NCBI RefSeq assembly: GCF_000300005.1
Contig: NC_018691.1
Location: forward strand, 1,426,001 to 1,490,000
Length of the DNA: 64,000 bases
Source of the DNA: Alloalcanivorax dieselolei B5
GTDB lineage: Bacteria > Pseudomonadota > Gammaproteobacteria > Pseudomonadales > Alcanivoracaceae
Direction: 5' to 3'
Part shown: piece by piece, positions 43,518 to 52,603 of the stretch
Layout: every line of letters begins with the position of its first letter
Position numbering within the stretch: the first letter of the stretch is position 1
The notes under the pieces: model-generated
Database searches by the model: none
What the model was told of the DNA's origin: nothing
The model's input: only the letters and a program-made list of their open reading frames with translations
Made by a program: the position numbers and the translations under genes

Positions 43518-44320
43518 CGTTGTTGGCGGGACCCGACATGGAATCCGGCAGGCGGCAATGGCCGGCATGGGGGCTGGCGCTGCTGGTGGCGGCGATGGCC
43601 CATGGGCTGGTGGTGTGGGGATGGCTGTGGCATCCCCGTCAGGAGGCGTCGGTATTGCCGGCCGCGGCGCCACAGGTGGTGGAGGTGACGTTGATCGCGG
43701 CACCGGAGACACCGGAGGCGTTACCGCCTGGCCCGAAGCAGGTGGAGGCGGCACCTTCGGAGCCGGAACCGGTGGTGGAGCCGGAACCCGAACCGCCGCC
43801 ACCGGTACCGAAGGTCAAAGCGGAAGTGGCGTTGCGGGAGAAATCCGAGCCGCCGAGGGAAAAACCGGAGCCGGAAAAAAAACAGACCCGACCGCAGCGA
43901 AAGGTCTCACGGCAGTCATCCGAGCAGGCCGCGCCGCAAACCACGGCCCCGGCGGCGGTGCCCGACGCGCAACCGGGTGAGGTGGCCGGCGCGCCGGCCG
44001 TTGGCGCGCCCAGTCAAAGCGAGATCAATGCCCGCCAGCGCTGGCAGAGCCTGCTGCGGGCCCATCTGGACCGGCGCAAGCGGTATCCGCGGCAAGCGCG
44101 GATGCGCCAGCAGCAGGGCGTGCCCTGGGTGTCGTTCACCATGAACCGGGAGGGCAAGGTGCTGAGCGTTTCGCTGTCCCGCTCCAGCGGCGTGGAAGCG
44201 CTGGATAAGGAGACCCTTGCCCTGGTGCATCGCGCGGAGCCTCTGCCGATACCGCCGGCGGAGGTGAAAGGGGAGCGGCTCAGCCTGACGGTGCCAGTGG
44301 AGTTCTTCATAGATCGCTGA
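43514..44320 (+). CDS. tonB: energy-transducing protein TonB
   Basis: A 268-residue TonB: N-terminal membrane anchor (WGLALLVAAMAHGLVVWGWL), a long proline/glutamate then lysine-rich spacer (EPEPVVEPEPEPPPPVPK, REKPEPEKKQTRPQRK) and the C-terminal TonB domain (RRKRYPRQARMRQQQGVPWV; SRSSGVEALDKETLALVHRA). The YPxxAR motif that contacts the receptor's TonB box is present. It spans the periplasm and should power the two receptors of this window. A second ATG at codon 9 is possible. Confidence 0.94.
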   Translation: MTLLAGPDMESGRRQWPAWGLALLVAAMAHGLVVWGWLWHPRQEASVLPAAAPQVVEVTLIAAPETPEALPPGPKQVEAAPSEPEPVVEPEPEPPPPVPKVKAEVALREKSEPPREKPEPEKKQTRPQRKVSRQSSEQAAPQTTAPAAVPDAQPGEVAGAPAVGAPSQSEINARQRWQSLLRAHLDRRKRYPRQARMRQQQGVPWVSFTMNREGKVLSVSLSRSSGVEALDKETLALVHRAEPLPIPPAEVKGERLSLTVPVEFFIDR

Positions 44321-44352
44321 TTATCGGTACTGGCCGGGCGGTTTTTAATATT

Positions 44353-44371
44353 GAGAATTGTTATCATTCAT
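44353..44371 (+). promoter_or_regulatory. Fur-box-like site upstream of hmuTUV
   Basis: GAGAATTGTTATCATTCAT contains the half-sites GAGAAT and ATCATT of the Fur consensus (12 of 19 by my count) and lies 77-95 bases before hmuT, in the gap after tonB. It suggests a separate iron-controlled promoter for the heme transporter. Confidence 0.55.
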
Positions 44372-44447
44372 GCCGAGTGGGCCCGCTGAGGCCGCGCTCG
44401 CTGATTCGTCTTATTCCAGGGATGCCGATTAACGGATAGGTGGAAAC

Positions 44448-45299
44448 ATGATGAGAAAAGTTTGCTTGAGCCTGGCGCTGTGCGCGGCGTGCTGGGTTCA
44501 TGCCGGAGCCCCTCCGCGGGATAGCGCCACGGCGCCAAAGAGAGTGGTGGCCGCGGGCGGGGAAATCACCGAAATCGTCTATGCGCTGGAGGCTGGGGAT
44601 CGGCTGGTGGGCGTGGACACCACCAGCAATTACCCCGCCGAGGTCGCGGCACTGCCAAAGGTCGGTTACGTCCGTGCCTTGCCGGTGGAAGGCATCATGA
44701 GCCTGCGGCCGGATGTGATTCTGCTGGCCGGTGAGGCGGGCCCGCCGCAGGCGGTGTCGCAACTGCAAGGGCTGACCCAGGTGGAGTCCATCGATTCGCG
44801 ATGGAGCCGGGCGGGGCTGTTCGCGCGCGTTGACCGGATCGGTGAAGTGCTGGATCACACCGACCGGGCCGCGTCTCTGAAACAGTCGCTGCAACACCGT
44901 TTTGATCAGGTGGATCAGAGGCTGCCGCTGGCGGCACCGCCACGCACCTTGTTTCTGCTGTCCGCCGGCCGGCGCGGCACTCAGGTAGCGGGAGCGGACA
45001 CCCAGGCGCAAGCGCTACTGGATGATCTTGGCCTGCCCAATGCCGCCGCCGGCTCCGGTTTCAAGCCGGTCAGTGCCGAGGCGCTGGTCGCACTGGACCC
45101 GGAACTGATCATCGTCGCCGAAACCGTGCCGGGCAGTTTCCACCGGGAGGACTGGCCGCTGCTGGAACAAACCCGGGCGGCACGATCCGGTCGCGTTCTG
45201 GTGGCCGATGCCATGCTGCTGCTGGGCTTTGGCCCGCGTATGCCGCAAGCGCTGAATCGGGTGTTGGACGTGGTGCAAGGCAAGGGCGGCGGGCAGTGA
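44448..45299 (+). CDS. hmuT: periplasmic heme-binding protein HmuT
   Basis: A 283-residue class III solute-binding protein with signal peptide (ending near VHAGA) and the HmuT pattern: RVVAAGGEITEIVYALEAGD, GVDTTSNYPAE, VGYVRALPVEGIMSLRPDVI, with the tyrosine of VGYVRAL the expected heme ligand. It carries heme to HmuUV. The start follows AGGTGGAAAC. Downstream, the hmuU ATG overlaps its stop by one base. No HmuS-like heme chaperone gene is in the cluster. Confidence 0.92.
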   Translation: MMRKVCLSLALCAACWVHAGAPPRDSATAPKRVVAAGGEITEIVYALEAGDRLVGVDTTSNYPAEVAALPKVGYVRALPVEGIMSLRPDVILLAGEAGPPQAVSQLQGLTQVESIDSRWSRAGLFARVDRIGEVLDHTDRAASLKQSLQHRFDQVDQRLPLAAPPRTLFLLSAGRRGTQVAGADTQAQALLDDLGLPNAAAGSGFKPVSAEALVALDPELIIVAETVPGSFHREDWPLLEQTRAARSGRVLVADAMLLLGFGPRMPQALNRVLDVVQGKGGGQ

Positions 45300-46327
45300 T
45301 GGACCCGGATCCCCGGCGCTGGCCGGTGGCGCCGACGCTGACCGGCCTGGCGCTGCTGCTGCTGAGCGGCATGGTGCTGGCGATGCTGACCGGGCCGATG
45401 ACGGTGTCCGTGGAACAGCTGTGGCGGGGGCTGTGGTCCTCTTCCATGGAACCGGGCTATCTGGTGATCCGCGATCTGCGGCTGCCGCGTATCGTCATGG
45501 GCGCTCTGGTCGGGGGCGCGCTGGCGTCCACCGGCGCGGTGCTTCAGGGCCTGTTCCGTAACCCGCTGGCGGATCCCGGCTTGATCGGCATCTCCGCCGG
45601 GGCCGCCCTTGGCGCGGTGGCGGTGATCGTGCTCGGCGCCAGCCTGGCGGCCGCGTGGGAGATCCGTTTGCCGACCCAGGCGATCCCGGTCGCTGCTTTT
45701 CTGGGGGCGCTGGTGACCACCATGCTGATCTGGCGGGTGGCCAGCCGGGGCGGTGTCACCCAGGTGTCGATGCTGCTGCTGGCGGGCATCGCCATCGGCG
45801 CCATCGCCATGGCCCTGACCGGCCTGCTCACCTTCATGGCCGACGATCACCAACTGCGCACGCTGACGTTCTGGAGCATGGGCTCCCTGGCGCACAGCCG
45901 CTGGCGGGATGTGGCGCTGGCGGCGCCCTGGTTGTTGTCGGGGATTGTGCTGCTGCCGCTGTTGGCACGGCCGCTGAACGCGCTGATTCTGGGGGAGGAA
46001 GCCGCCGTTCATCTGGGCTTCTCGGTGCCCTGGGTAAAGCGGGCGGCGATCCTGTTGAGCGCGGTGTCGGTGGGTGCGGCGGTGGCCGCCGCCGGGCAGA
46101 TCAGTTTCGTCGGTCTGATGGCGCCGCATCTGGTGCGCTTGTTGCTGGGGGTGGATCACCGCTGTCTGATTCCCGGTTCCGCCGCCATGGGCGCCTTGCT
46201 GATGGTGTTCGCCGATGTGCTGGCGCGCACCCTGGTGGTGCCGGCGGAGCTGCCCATCGGTCTGGTGATGGCGCTGCTCGGCGGTCCTTTCTTCCTGTTT
46301 TTGTTGTTGCGGCAACGGCCGCTGTGA
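45299..46327 (+). CDS. hmuU: heme ABC transporter permease HmuU
   Basis: A 342-residue FecCD-family permease with about nine or ten helices. Family segments: VIRDLRLPRIVMGALVGGAL, GLFRNPLADPGLIGISAGAA, EEAAVHLGF and AAAGQISFVGLMAPHLVRLL. It forms the membrane channel for heme as a dimer with HmuV. Its ATG shares one base with the hmuT stop. Length is normal. Confidence 0.94.
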   Translation: MDPDPRRWPVAPTLTGLALLLLSGMVLAMLTGPMTVSVEQLWRGLWSSSMEPGYLVIRDLRLPRIVMGALVGGALASTGAVLQGLFRNPLADPGLIGISAGAALGAVAVIVLGASLAAAWEIRLPTQAIPVAAFLGALVTTMLIWRVASRGGVTQVSMLLLAGIAIGAIAMALTGLLTFMADDHQLRTLTFWSMGSLAHSRWRDVALAAPWLLSGIVLLPLLARPLNALILGEEAAVHLGFSVPWVKRAAILLSAVSVGAAVAAAGQISFVGLMAPHLVRLLLGVDHRCLIPGSAAMGALLMVFADVLARTLVVPAELPIGLVMALLGGPFFLFLLLRQRPL

Positions 46328-46337
46328 GGGGGTGGCA

Positions 46338-47165
46338 ATGAGCGAACCGCTGCTGCGGATCCGGAATCTGTCCGTGCAGGCCGGCGCAAGAGCATTGTTG
46401 CGTGACGTCAGTTTCAGTGCGCGGGCCGGTGAGTGCGTGGCCCTGCTCGGGCCCAATGGCGCCGGCAAATCGACGTTGTTGCGCGCTTTGTCCGGCGTCG
46501 CGCCGGTGGCTCGCGACACGGTGCGACTGCGGGGCCGGCCGCTGGAACACTGGTCCGCCGCCGAACTGGCGCGGTTCCGCGCGGTGATGTCGCAACAGGC
46601 CGCCGTGGCGTTTCCGATTCGCGCCGATGAAGTGGTGGCGTTGGGGTTGCCCGGTCGGCGGGCCGGCAACATTCACGACCCGCTGGTGGGCGAGCTGCTG
46701 GAATGGTTGGAAGTGGCACCCTTGCGGGCGCGCGCCTATCCGTCACTGTCCGGCGGCGAACAGCAGCGGGTGCAACTGGCGCGGGTGCTGGCCCAGATCT
46801 GGGATGCCGAGGGCCCGCGACTGTTGTTACTGGATGAGAGCACCTCGGCGCTGGATCCGGCCCAGCAGTATCTGACCGTGGAGAAGCTCTCCGCGCTGGC
46901 CGCCGGCGGCGACTGCCTGGTGGTTCTGGTTTGTCACGATCTGGCGCTGGCGGGCGCTTTCGCGTCCCGGGTCTTGATGCTGCGGGACGGAGCTTTGGTG
47001 GCGGACGGTACGCCGTCCAGCGTGCTTTCGCCGCAACGTCTGGCCGAGGTGTACGGACTGGACAGTTGCCGCGTCGATCTGGGTACCGGCACCTCGCTGC
47101 ATATCCACGGCGCGCTGCGGCGCGCTCCGCGGCCACCAGGCCGGTCGCCGGGAAGGAATTGCTGA
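46338..47165 (+). CDS. hmuV: heme ABC transporter ATP-binding protein HmuV
   Basis: A 275-residue ATPase with Walker A GPNGAGKST (near residue 38), signature LSGGEQQRVQLARVL, Walker B LLLLDESTSALD and the H-loop LVCHDLALA. FRAVMSQQAAVAFPIRADEV is the typical HmuV Q-loop region. It energises heme import by HmuTU. The ATG at 46338 follows GAGGGGG; a GTG two codons upstream is less likely. The basic C-terminal tail after residue 255 is not conserved-looking. Confidence 0.94.
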   Translation: MSEPLLRIRNLSVQAGARALLRDVSFSARAGECVALLGPNGAGKSTLLRALSGVAPVARDTVRLRGRPLEHWSAAELARFRAVMSQQAAVAFPIRADEVVALGLPGRRAGNIHDPLVGELLEWLEVAPLRARAYPSLSGGEQQRVQLARVLAQIWDAEGPRLLLLDESTSALDPAQQYLTVEKLSALAAGGDCLVVLVCHDLALAGAFASRVLMLRDGALVADGTPSSVLSPQRLAEVYGLDSCRVDLGTGTSLHIHGALRRAPRPPGRSPGRNC

Positions 47166-47177
47166 CCATTCTTGTTT

Positions 47178-47196
47178 GCAAATAAATCTCAATTGC
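47178..47196 (+). promoter_or_regulatory. possible Fur/Mur-type site before sitA
   Basis: GCAAATAAATCTCAATTGC sits in the 89-base AT-richer gap between hmuV and the Mn/Fe transporter. It has outer GCAA/TTGC arms and matches the Fur consensus only moderately (11 of 19 on the minus strand by my count). Metal control is expected for this operon but the site is tentative. Confidence 0.35.
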
Positions 47197-47254
47197 GTTC
47201 ATTATAGGAGGACGATCCGGACGGGCCCGGCGTGGGTCATTGGAGGAGTGAGTG

Positions 47255-48163
47255 ATGCTTGGGAAGGCGATTCGGCCGGTTCTGATTCTGGGGGCCGGCG
47301 CGGCGCTGATCATGCTGTCGGCGATGACACCGGCAATGGCCGGGGACAAGTTCAAGGTGGTCACCACCTTCACGGTGATCGCCGACATTGCCCGCAACGT
47401 GGCCGGAGAGGCCGCCACGGTGGAGTCCATCGTCAAGCCGGGGGCGGAGATCCACAACTATCAGCCCACCCCTGGTGATATCAAACGCGCCCAGGGTGCG
47501 CGTCTGATCCTCTGGAACGGCTTGAATCTGGAGTCGTGGTTCGAACGCTTCTTCCGCCATTTGCGGGACGTGCCCGGGGTGGTGGTGTCGGACGGGATCG
47601 AGCCGCTGGGTATCGGCGAGGGGCCCTACAGCGGCAAGCCCAATCCCCATGCCTGGATGTCCCCCGTTTCCGCGTTGATCTACGTGGATAACATTCGTGA
47701 TGCACTGGTGCGTTACGACCCGGGCAACGCGGACACCTACCGACGCAACGCCGAGCAATACAAAGCCCGCATCCGGGCGCTGGTCGAACCAATTCGCCAG
47801 GAACTGGCGGCGGTGCCCGAGGCGCGGCGCTGGCTGGTGACCAGCGAGGGCGCCTTCTCTTATCTGGCCCGTGATTTTGATCTGAAGGAACGGTATCTGT
47901 GGCCGATCAACGCGGACCAGCAAGGCACGCCCCAGCAGGTCCGCGAAGTGATTGATACGGTCAGGGCGGAAAACATCCGTGTGGTGTTTTCCGAAAGCAC
48001 TGTGTCCGCTTCCCCGGCCCGTCAGGTGGCGCGGGAAACCGGTGCTGCTTACGGCGGCGTGCTCTATGTGGATTCCCTCACCGGCCCGGACGGCCCGGTG
48101 CCCACCTATCTGGATCTGCTGCGGGTCACCGCCGCCACCATCGCCAAAGGTCTGACTCAATGA
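47255..48163 (+). CDS. sitA: Mn/Fe ABC transporter substrate-binding protein (SitA/YfeA-like)
   Basis: A 302-residue cluster A-I metal-binding protein with signal peptide (ending TPAMAG). The four expected ligands are His in EIHNYQPTP, His in NPHAWMSP, Glu in [10 protein letters not shown] and Asp in [11 protein letters not shown]. The H-H-E-D set points to Mn2+/Fe2+, in contrast to the H-H-H-D set of zinc carriers, and no His-rich loop is present. It follows hmuV and starts a coupled four-gene transporter. The ATG at 47255 follows GGAGGAG. Confidence 0.92.
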   Translation: MLGKAIRPVLILGAGAALIMLSAMTPAMAGDKFKVVTTFTVIADIARNVAGEAATVESIVKPGAEIHNYQPTPGDIKRAQGARLILWNGLNLESWFERFFRHLRDVPGVVVSDGIEPLGIGEGPYSGKPNPHAWMSPVSALIYVDNIRDALVRYDPGNADTYRRNAEQYKARIRALVEPIRQELAAVPEARRWLVTSEGAFSYLARDFDLKERYLWPINADQQGTPQQVREVIDTVRAENIRVVFSESTVSASPARQVARETGAAYGGVLYVDSLTGPDGPVPTYLDLLRVTAATIAKGLTQ

Positions 48164-49059
48164 ACGCCGTTGCCGCCCGCCTTGCCGAATGTGTCGCCCG
48201 CCAGCACGGAGAGGGGATCGCCGTGCAACAGGCCACGGTGACCTACCGCAACGGCCATACCGCGTTGCGCGACGCCAGCTTTTGCATTCCGCGCGGCACC
48301 ATCGCGGCGCTGGTTGGTGTCAACGGCTCGGGCAAGTCCACGCTGTTCAAGTCGATCATGGGATTCGTGCGTTTGGCCCGGGGCGACATTCGCGTGCTCG
48401 GCATGCCGATCCGGCAAGCCCTGCGGCGCAATCTGGTGGCCTATGTGCCGCAGGCGGAAGAGGTGGACTGGAATTTCCCGGTGCTGGTGGAAGACGTGGT
48501 GATGATGGGACGCTACGGCCATATGGGCCTGTTGCGCCGGGCCCGGGCCGCCGATCACCGGGCGGTGGAGACGGCGTTGGCGCGGGTGAATATGAGCGAC
48601 TTCCGCAAACGGCAGATCGGCGAGCTGTCCGGCGGACAGAAAAAACGGGTGTTCCTCGCTCGCGCGCTGGCCCAGGACGGCCAGGTGATTCTGCTCGACG
48701 AGCCGTTCACTGGTGTCGACGTGAAAACCGAGGAGCAGATCATGGCGCTGTTGCGGGAGCTGCGCGAGGAGGGCCGGGTGATGCTGGTTTCGACGCATAA
48801 TCTCGGCAGTGTGCCGGAGTTCTGTGATCGCACCATTCTGATCAAGCGTACCGTTCTCGCCCATGGCCTCACCAGCGAGGTGTTTACCCAGCGGAATCTG
48901 GAGCAGGCGTTTGGCGGTGTGCTGCGGCACTTCGTCGTCAATGAGGCGGGCAGCGGCATGCCGATCCCGATTGGCGTGTTCACCGACGACGAGCGGCCGC
49001 TGATTCTCAGGGGCGGCCGGGCCTCGGCCCGCGCGGCAGGGAATGGCGATAACCTATGA
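48160..49059 (+). CDS. sitB: Mn/Fe ABC transporter ATP-binding protein (SitB-like)
   Basis: A 299-residue ATPase: Walker [10 protein letters not shown] near residue 53, [20 protein letters not shown] (the Q-loop sequence typical of Mn/Zn importers), signature [15 protein letters not shown], Walker [13 protein letters not shown] and H-loop VSTHNLGSV. Its ATG overlaps the sitA stop (ATGA), and its stop overlaps the first permease. A 50-residue C-terminal extension is usual for SitB/YfeB. Confidence 0.94.
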   Translation: MNAVAARLAECVARQHGEGIAVQQATVTYRNGHTALRDASFCIPRGTIAALVGVNGSGKSTLFKSIMGFVRLARGDIRVLGMPIRQALRRNLVAYVPQAEEVDWNFPVLVEDVVMMGRYGHMGLLRRARAADHRAVETALARVNMSDFRKRQIGELSGGQKKRVFLARALAQDGQVILLDEPFTGVDVKTEEQIMALLRELREEGRVMLVSTHNLGSVPEFCDRTILIKRTVLAHGLTSEVFTQRNLEQAFGGVLRHFVVNEAGSGMPIPIGVFTDDERPLILRGGRASARAAGNGDNL

Positions 49060-49916
49060 GCGCCTTGCTGCTGGAACCGTTCGGCTACCACTACATGGTC
49101 AACGCCATGTGGGTATCCGCGCTGGTCGGCGGCGTCTGCGCGTTTCTGTCCTGTTTCCTGATGCTCAAAGGCTGGTCGCTGATCGGTGACGCCTTGTCGC
49201 ATTCCATCGTGCCCGGTGTGGCGGGGGCCTACCTGTTCGGACTGCCCATGTTTATCGGTGCGTTCTTCTCCGGTGGCCTGGCGGCGGCCGCCATGCTGTT
49301 TCTCAATCAGCGCACCAAACTGCGGGAGGACGCGGTGATCGGCCTGATCTTTTCCGCGTTCTTCGGGTTGGGTCTGTTCATGGTTTCCCTGTCGCCCACT
49401 TCGGTGAACATCCAGACCATCGTGCTGGGCAACATTCTCGCCATCACGCCGGCGGACACGCTGCAACTGGCGGTGATCGGCCTGGTCTCCCTGGCCGTGC
49501 TGCTGATCAAATGGAAGGACCTGATGGTGACTTTCTTTGACGAGAGTCACGCGCGCTCCATCGGTCTCAATCCGACCCGGCTCAAGATCCTGTTCTTCAC
49601 CTTATTGTCGGCGTCGACGGTGGCGGCGTTGCAGACCGTGGGCGCGTTTCTGGTGATCTGCATGGTGGTGACCCCCGGCGCCACGGCTTATCTGCTCACC
49701 GACCGCTTTCCCCGGCTGCTGCTGATCGCCGTGGCGATCGGTTCGCTCACCAGCCTGACCGGCGCCTACGCCAGTTATTTTCTCGACGGCGCCACCGGCG
49801 GCGTGATCGTGGTGCTGCAGACGCTGATCTTTCTGCTGGTGTTTCTGCTGGCGCCGAAGCACGGTTTGCTGGCCGCGCGCAAAAGGGCGGCACGGGCCTG
49901 CGCGGAGCCGGTATGA
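49056..49916 (+). CDS. sitC: Mn/Fe ABC transporter permease (SitC-like)
   Basis: A 286-residue ABC-3 family permease with about eight helices. Typical parts are [56 protein letters not shown] and [20 protein letters not shown]-like [20 protein letters not shown]. It overlaps its neighbours by four bases on both sides. It pairs with the next permease, a two-permease arrangement as in SitABCD/YfeABCD. Confidence 0.93.
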   Translation: MSALLLEPFGYHYMVNAMWVSALVGGVCAFLSCFLMLKGWSLIGDALSHSIVPGVAGAYLFGLPMFIGAFFSGGLAAAAMLFLNQRTKLREDAVIGLIFSAFFGLGLFMVSLSPTSVNIQTIVLGNILAITPADTLQLAVIGLVSLAVLLIKWKDLMVTFFDESHARSIGLNPTRLKILFFTLLSASTVAALQTVGAFLVICMVVTPGATAYLLTDRFPRLLLIAVAIGSLTSLTGAYASYFLDGATGGVIVVLQTLIFLLVFLLAPKHGLLAARKRAARACAEPV

Positions 49917-50833
49917 CGTTGATCGATACGCTGCTGGCGCCGTTTCAGTTCGAGTTCATGGTCAATGCCCTGATCGTCGCCATGCTGGTGGCGGTACCCA
50001 TGGCGCTGCTGTCCTGCTTTCTGGTGCTCAAGGGCTGGTCGCTGATGGGCGACGCCATGTCCCATGCGGTGTTTCCCGGGGTGGTGGTGTCCTACCTGAT
50101 CGGTATTCCTTACGCGGTGGGCGCGTTCATCGCCGGCATGCTGTGCGCCGTGGCCACCGGCTTCCTCAACCATCACAGCCGGGTCAAACAGGACACGGTG
50201 ATGGGGGTGGTGTTCGCCGGCATGTTCGGACTGGGTCTGGTGCTGTACGTGAAGATCCAGTCGGAAGTCCACCTCGACCATATCCTGTTCGGCGACCTGC
50301 TCGGTGTCGCCGGCCCGGACCTGCTGGCCGCGGCACTGATCGCGCTGATCACCGCCGGTGTCATCGGGCTTAAATGGAAGGACCTGTTACTGCACGCCTT
50401 CGATCCGGCCCAGGCCCGGGCGGTGGGTCTGAAAACCGGCTGGCTGCATTACGGACTGCTGGCGTTGATCTCGATGACCATTGTCGGGGCGCTGCAGGCG
50501 GTGGGGGTGGTTCTCGCCATCGCTCTGCTGATCGCGCCCGGCGCCATCGTTTTCCTGCTGACTCGCACTTTCGGCGCGATGTTGCTGCTGTCGGTGCTGG
50601 TGGCGGTGTTCGGTGCTTTCAGTGGTGTCTATCTGTCTTTCTTTATCGACAGCGCGCCGGCGCCCACCATCGTACTGATTCTGTCGGCGCTGTTCGTCGT
50701 TGCCTTCGTGCACGCCGGCCGCAAGACCAGACGCCGGCAATCGGCGGAATGGACCGGGGTGCGGACCAGGGAGGCACGCCGTCGGGCGGCCGCGGAGTGT
50801 TGCCCGCTGATTCAGAATCGACAGGGCTCCTGA
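49913..50833 (+). CDS. sitD: Mn/Fe ABC transporter permease (SitD-like)
   Basis: A 306-residue ABC-3 permease paralogous to the preceding one (FLVLKGWSLMGDAMSHAVFP, GVVFAGMFGLGLVLYVKIQS, AVGVVLAIALLIAPGAIVFL). The HLDHILFGDLLGVAGPDL segment is typical of SitD/YfeD. A basic C-terminal tail of about 35 residues follows the last helix. It ends the iron/manganese block; the gap to the nuclease gene is about 90 bases. Confidence 0.93.
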   Translation: MTLIDTLLAPFQFEFMVNALIVAMLVAVPMALLSCFLVLKGWSLMGDAMSHAVFPGVVVSYLIGIPYAVGAFIAGMLCAVATGFLNHHSRVKQDTVMGVVFAGMFGLGLVLYVKIQSEVHLDHILFGDLLGVAGPDLLAAALIALITAGVIGLKWKDLLLHAFDPAQARAVGLKTGWLHYGLLALISMTIVGALQAVGVVLAIALLIAPGAIVFLLTRTFGAMLLLSVLVAVFGAFSGVYLSFFIDSAPAPTIVLILSALFVVAFVHAGRKTRRRQSAEWTGVRTREARRRAAAECCPLIQNRQGS

Positions 50834-50920
50834 ACAGCGTGTCGGTTTTTAGATGACTTTCCTGGGTGGGCTGGTGCGGGGTGGATGGTGTCCACCACTG
50901 TCCATTGGTATGCTAACCAG

Positions 50921-52603
50921 ATGACCAGTACATATCGCCCACTTACTGCCGATCTCGCCGAGCCGCTCTACTACCTGCGCAACTTCCAGACCGTGCTGGA
51001 TTGGGTGGGGGAGCGCCACGGCGATCTGTTGGCGCCGGAGGAAATGGCATTCCTGGATGCCTTTCGTGCTTTGCCGGAGCCCAGCCGTGCCTTGCTGGCT
51101 CGGATGGTGATGCGCAAGGGCGAGTATTTCCGCCGGGACCGGCTGGGCTACCGCGAAGTTGGCGATACGGCTGACGCCATGGCGCCGCTGATCAGCGCGG
51201 GCTGGGTTGATGGCGACCCGCTGCTGACCTTGGAGACGCTGTTTGCCCTGTGTACCCGTGATGAGTTGAAGTCGGCTCTGCGCCAGCGTCTGGCGGAGCG
51301 AGGCCTGGCGCTGTCGGCGCGCAAGACGGTTTGGCTGGAGGCGCTGCGGGAAGACGATGAGCAGGCCCGGGCCGCGAAGGCGTGGGGCTGGGACGGTGTG
51401 ACGGTCTATCAGTTGCGCATCCGGCCTTTATGCGATCGCCTGCGTCTGATGTTCTTCGGCAATCTGCACCAGGACTGGTCCGAGTTCGTACTCGCCGAAC
51501 AGGGCACCTTCCTGTACGAAACCGTGCCCTTGCCCCGTGCCTCGCGTCCCTTTCAGAGTCGTGAGGAAGTGGATGCCTATCTCGACCTGGCCGCCTGCCG
51601 GGAACAGTTCGATGGTGATGGCGAAGGGGACCTGGAAACACTGGAACAGGCGCTCCTGCCGCGCCTGGAAGCGTTGCCGGACAATCCGTGGTTGCGCGAG
51701 CGTGGCCACAAGTTGTTGTTCAAGGTGGCGCGGGAGAGGGAACGGCGTGGCGAGGAACAGGCTGCCCTGGATCTGTATCAGCGATGCCATTACGCCGAGG
51801 CCCGTGCTCGTGAGCTGCGGGTCCTGGAAAAAACCGGCCGCTACGCCGAGGCTTACCAATTGGCCCGGACCGCGGAGGCGGAGCCCCGCAACGAAGCGGA
51901 GTGGCAGCAGGTGCAGCGGGTGCTGCCCCGTCTGCAACGTAAACTCGGACATCCGGTGCGGAGTGCCGGGGCGATGCCGACGCATCATGAGTTCGAACTG
52001 ACGCTGCCTTATTATCCGTGGGTGGAACTGGCGGTGAGGAACCATATGCGGACCGCGTCGGAGCCGGTCTACTACGTGGAAAACACCCTGATCAACAGTC
52101 TGTTCGGGCTGCTGTGCTGGGAAGCGCTGTTCGCGCCCCTGCCTGGCGCCTTTTTCCATCCGTTTCAAAGCGGGCCGGCGGACCTCTATCGGGACGATTT
52201 TGTCAGCCGCCGCCGGGATCTGTTCGCGCGGGCTCTGGCGTGCCTGAACGATGGCAGCTATCGCACCGTGATCCTGCAACGTTTTGAGGAAAAATACGGG
52301 TACTCGTCGCCGTTCCTGTTTTGGGACGCGCTCGATTCGGAACTGCTGACTCAGGCCTTGGACTGCATTCCCGCCGAGCATCTGCGCCTCTGCTTTGAGC
52401 GACTGCTGGCCGATCCGCGCGCCAACCGCTCGGGATTGCCGGATCTGATTCAGTTATGGCCGCGACAGCGCCGTTATCGAATGGTGGAAGTGAAGGGGCC
52501 CGGCGATCGCCTGCAGGATAATCAGCGGCGCTGGCTCGACTATTTTCAGCAGCACGATATTCCGGTGGCGGTGTGTCATGTGCGTTGGCGGGAGACGGAG
52601 TGA
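50921..52603 (+). CDS. FAN1-like VRR-NUC structure-specific nuclease
   Basis: A 560-residue protein with the architecture of bacterial FAN1: an N-terminal SAP-like and helical region (YYLRNFQTVLDWVGERHGDL; GWVDGDPLLTLETLFAL), a TPR-like middle (EEQAALDLYQRCHYAEARAR) and the C-terminal VRR-NUC nuclease with the PD-(D/E)XK residues in GLPDLIQLWPRQRR and MVEVKGPGDRLQDNQ. FAN1 cuts branched DNA near interstrand crosslinks. The ATG at 50921 removes a 12-residue extension without conservation. Its stop overlaps the helicase start (GTGA), so both proteins likely act together. Confidence 0.88.
   Translation: MTSTYRPLTADLAEPLYYLRNFQTVLDWVGERHGDLLAPEEMAFLDAFRALPEPSRALLARMVMRKGEYFRRDRLGYREVGDTADAMAPLISAGWVDGDPLLTLETLFALCTRDELKSALRQRLAERGLALSARKTVWLEALREDDEQARAAKAWGWDGVTVYQLRIRPLCDRLRLMFFGNLHQDWSEFVLAEQGTFLYETVPLPRASRPFQSREEVDAYLDLAACREQFDGDGEGDLETLEQALLPRLEALPDNPWLRERGHKLLFKVARERERRGEEQAALDLYQRCHYAEARARELRVLEKTGRYAEAYQLARTAEAEPRNEAEWQQVQRVLPRLQRKLGHPVRSAGAMPTHHEFELTLPYYPWVELAVRNHMRTASEPVYYVENTLINSLFGLLCWEALFAPLPGAFFHPFQSGPADLYRDDFVSRRRDLFARALACLNDGSYRTVILQRFEEKYGYSSPFLFWDALDSELLTQALDCIPAEHLRLCFERLLADPRANRSGLPDLIQLWPRQRRYRMVEVKGPGDRLQDNQRRWLDYFQQHDIPVAVCHVRWRETE

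Noticed and set aside
44981-46672. 563-residue minus-strand frame over hmuT-hmuU-hmuV
   Set aside because: Antisense to three well-defined transporter genes; repetitive His/Gln/Arg composition.
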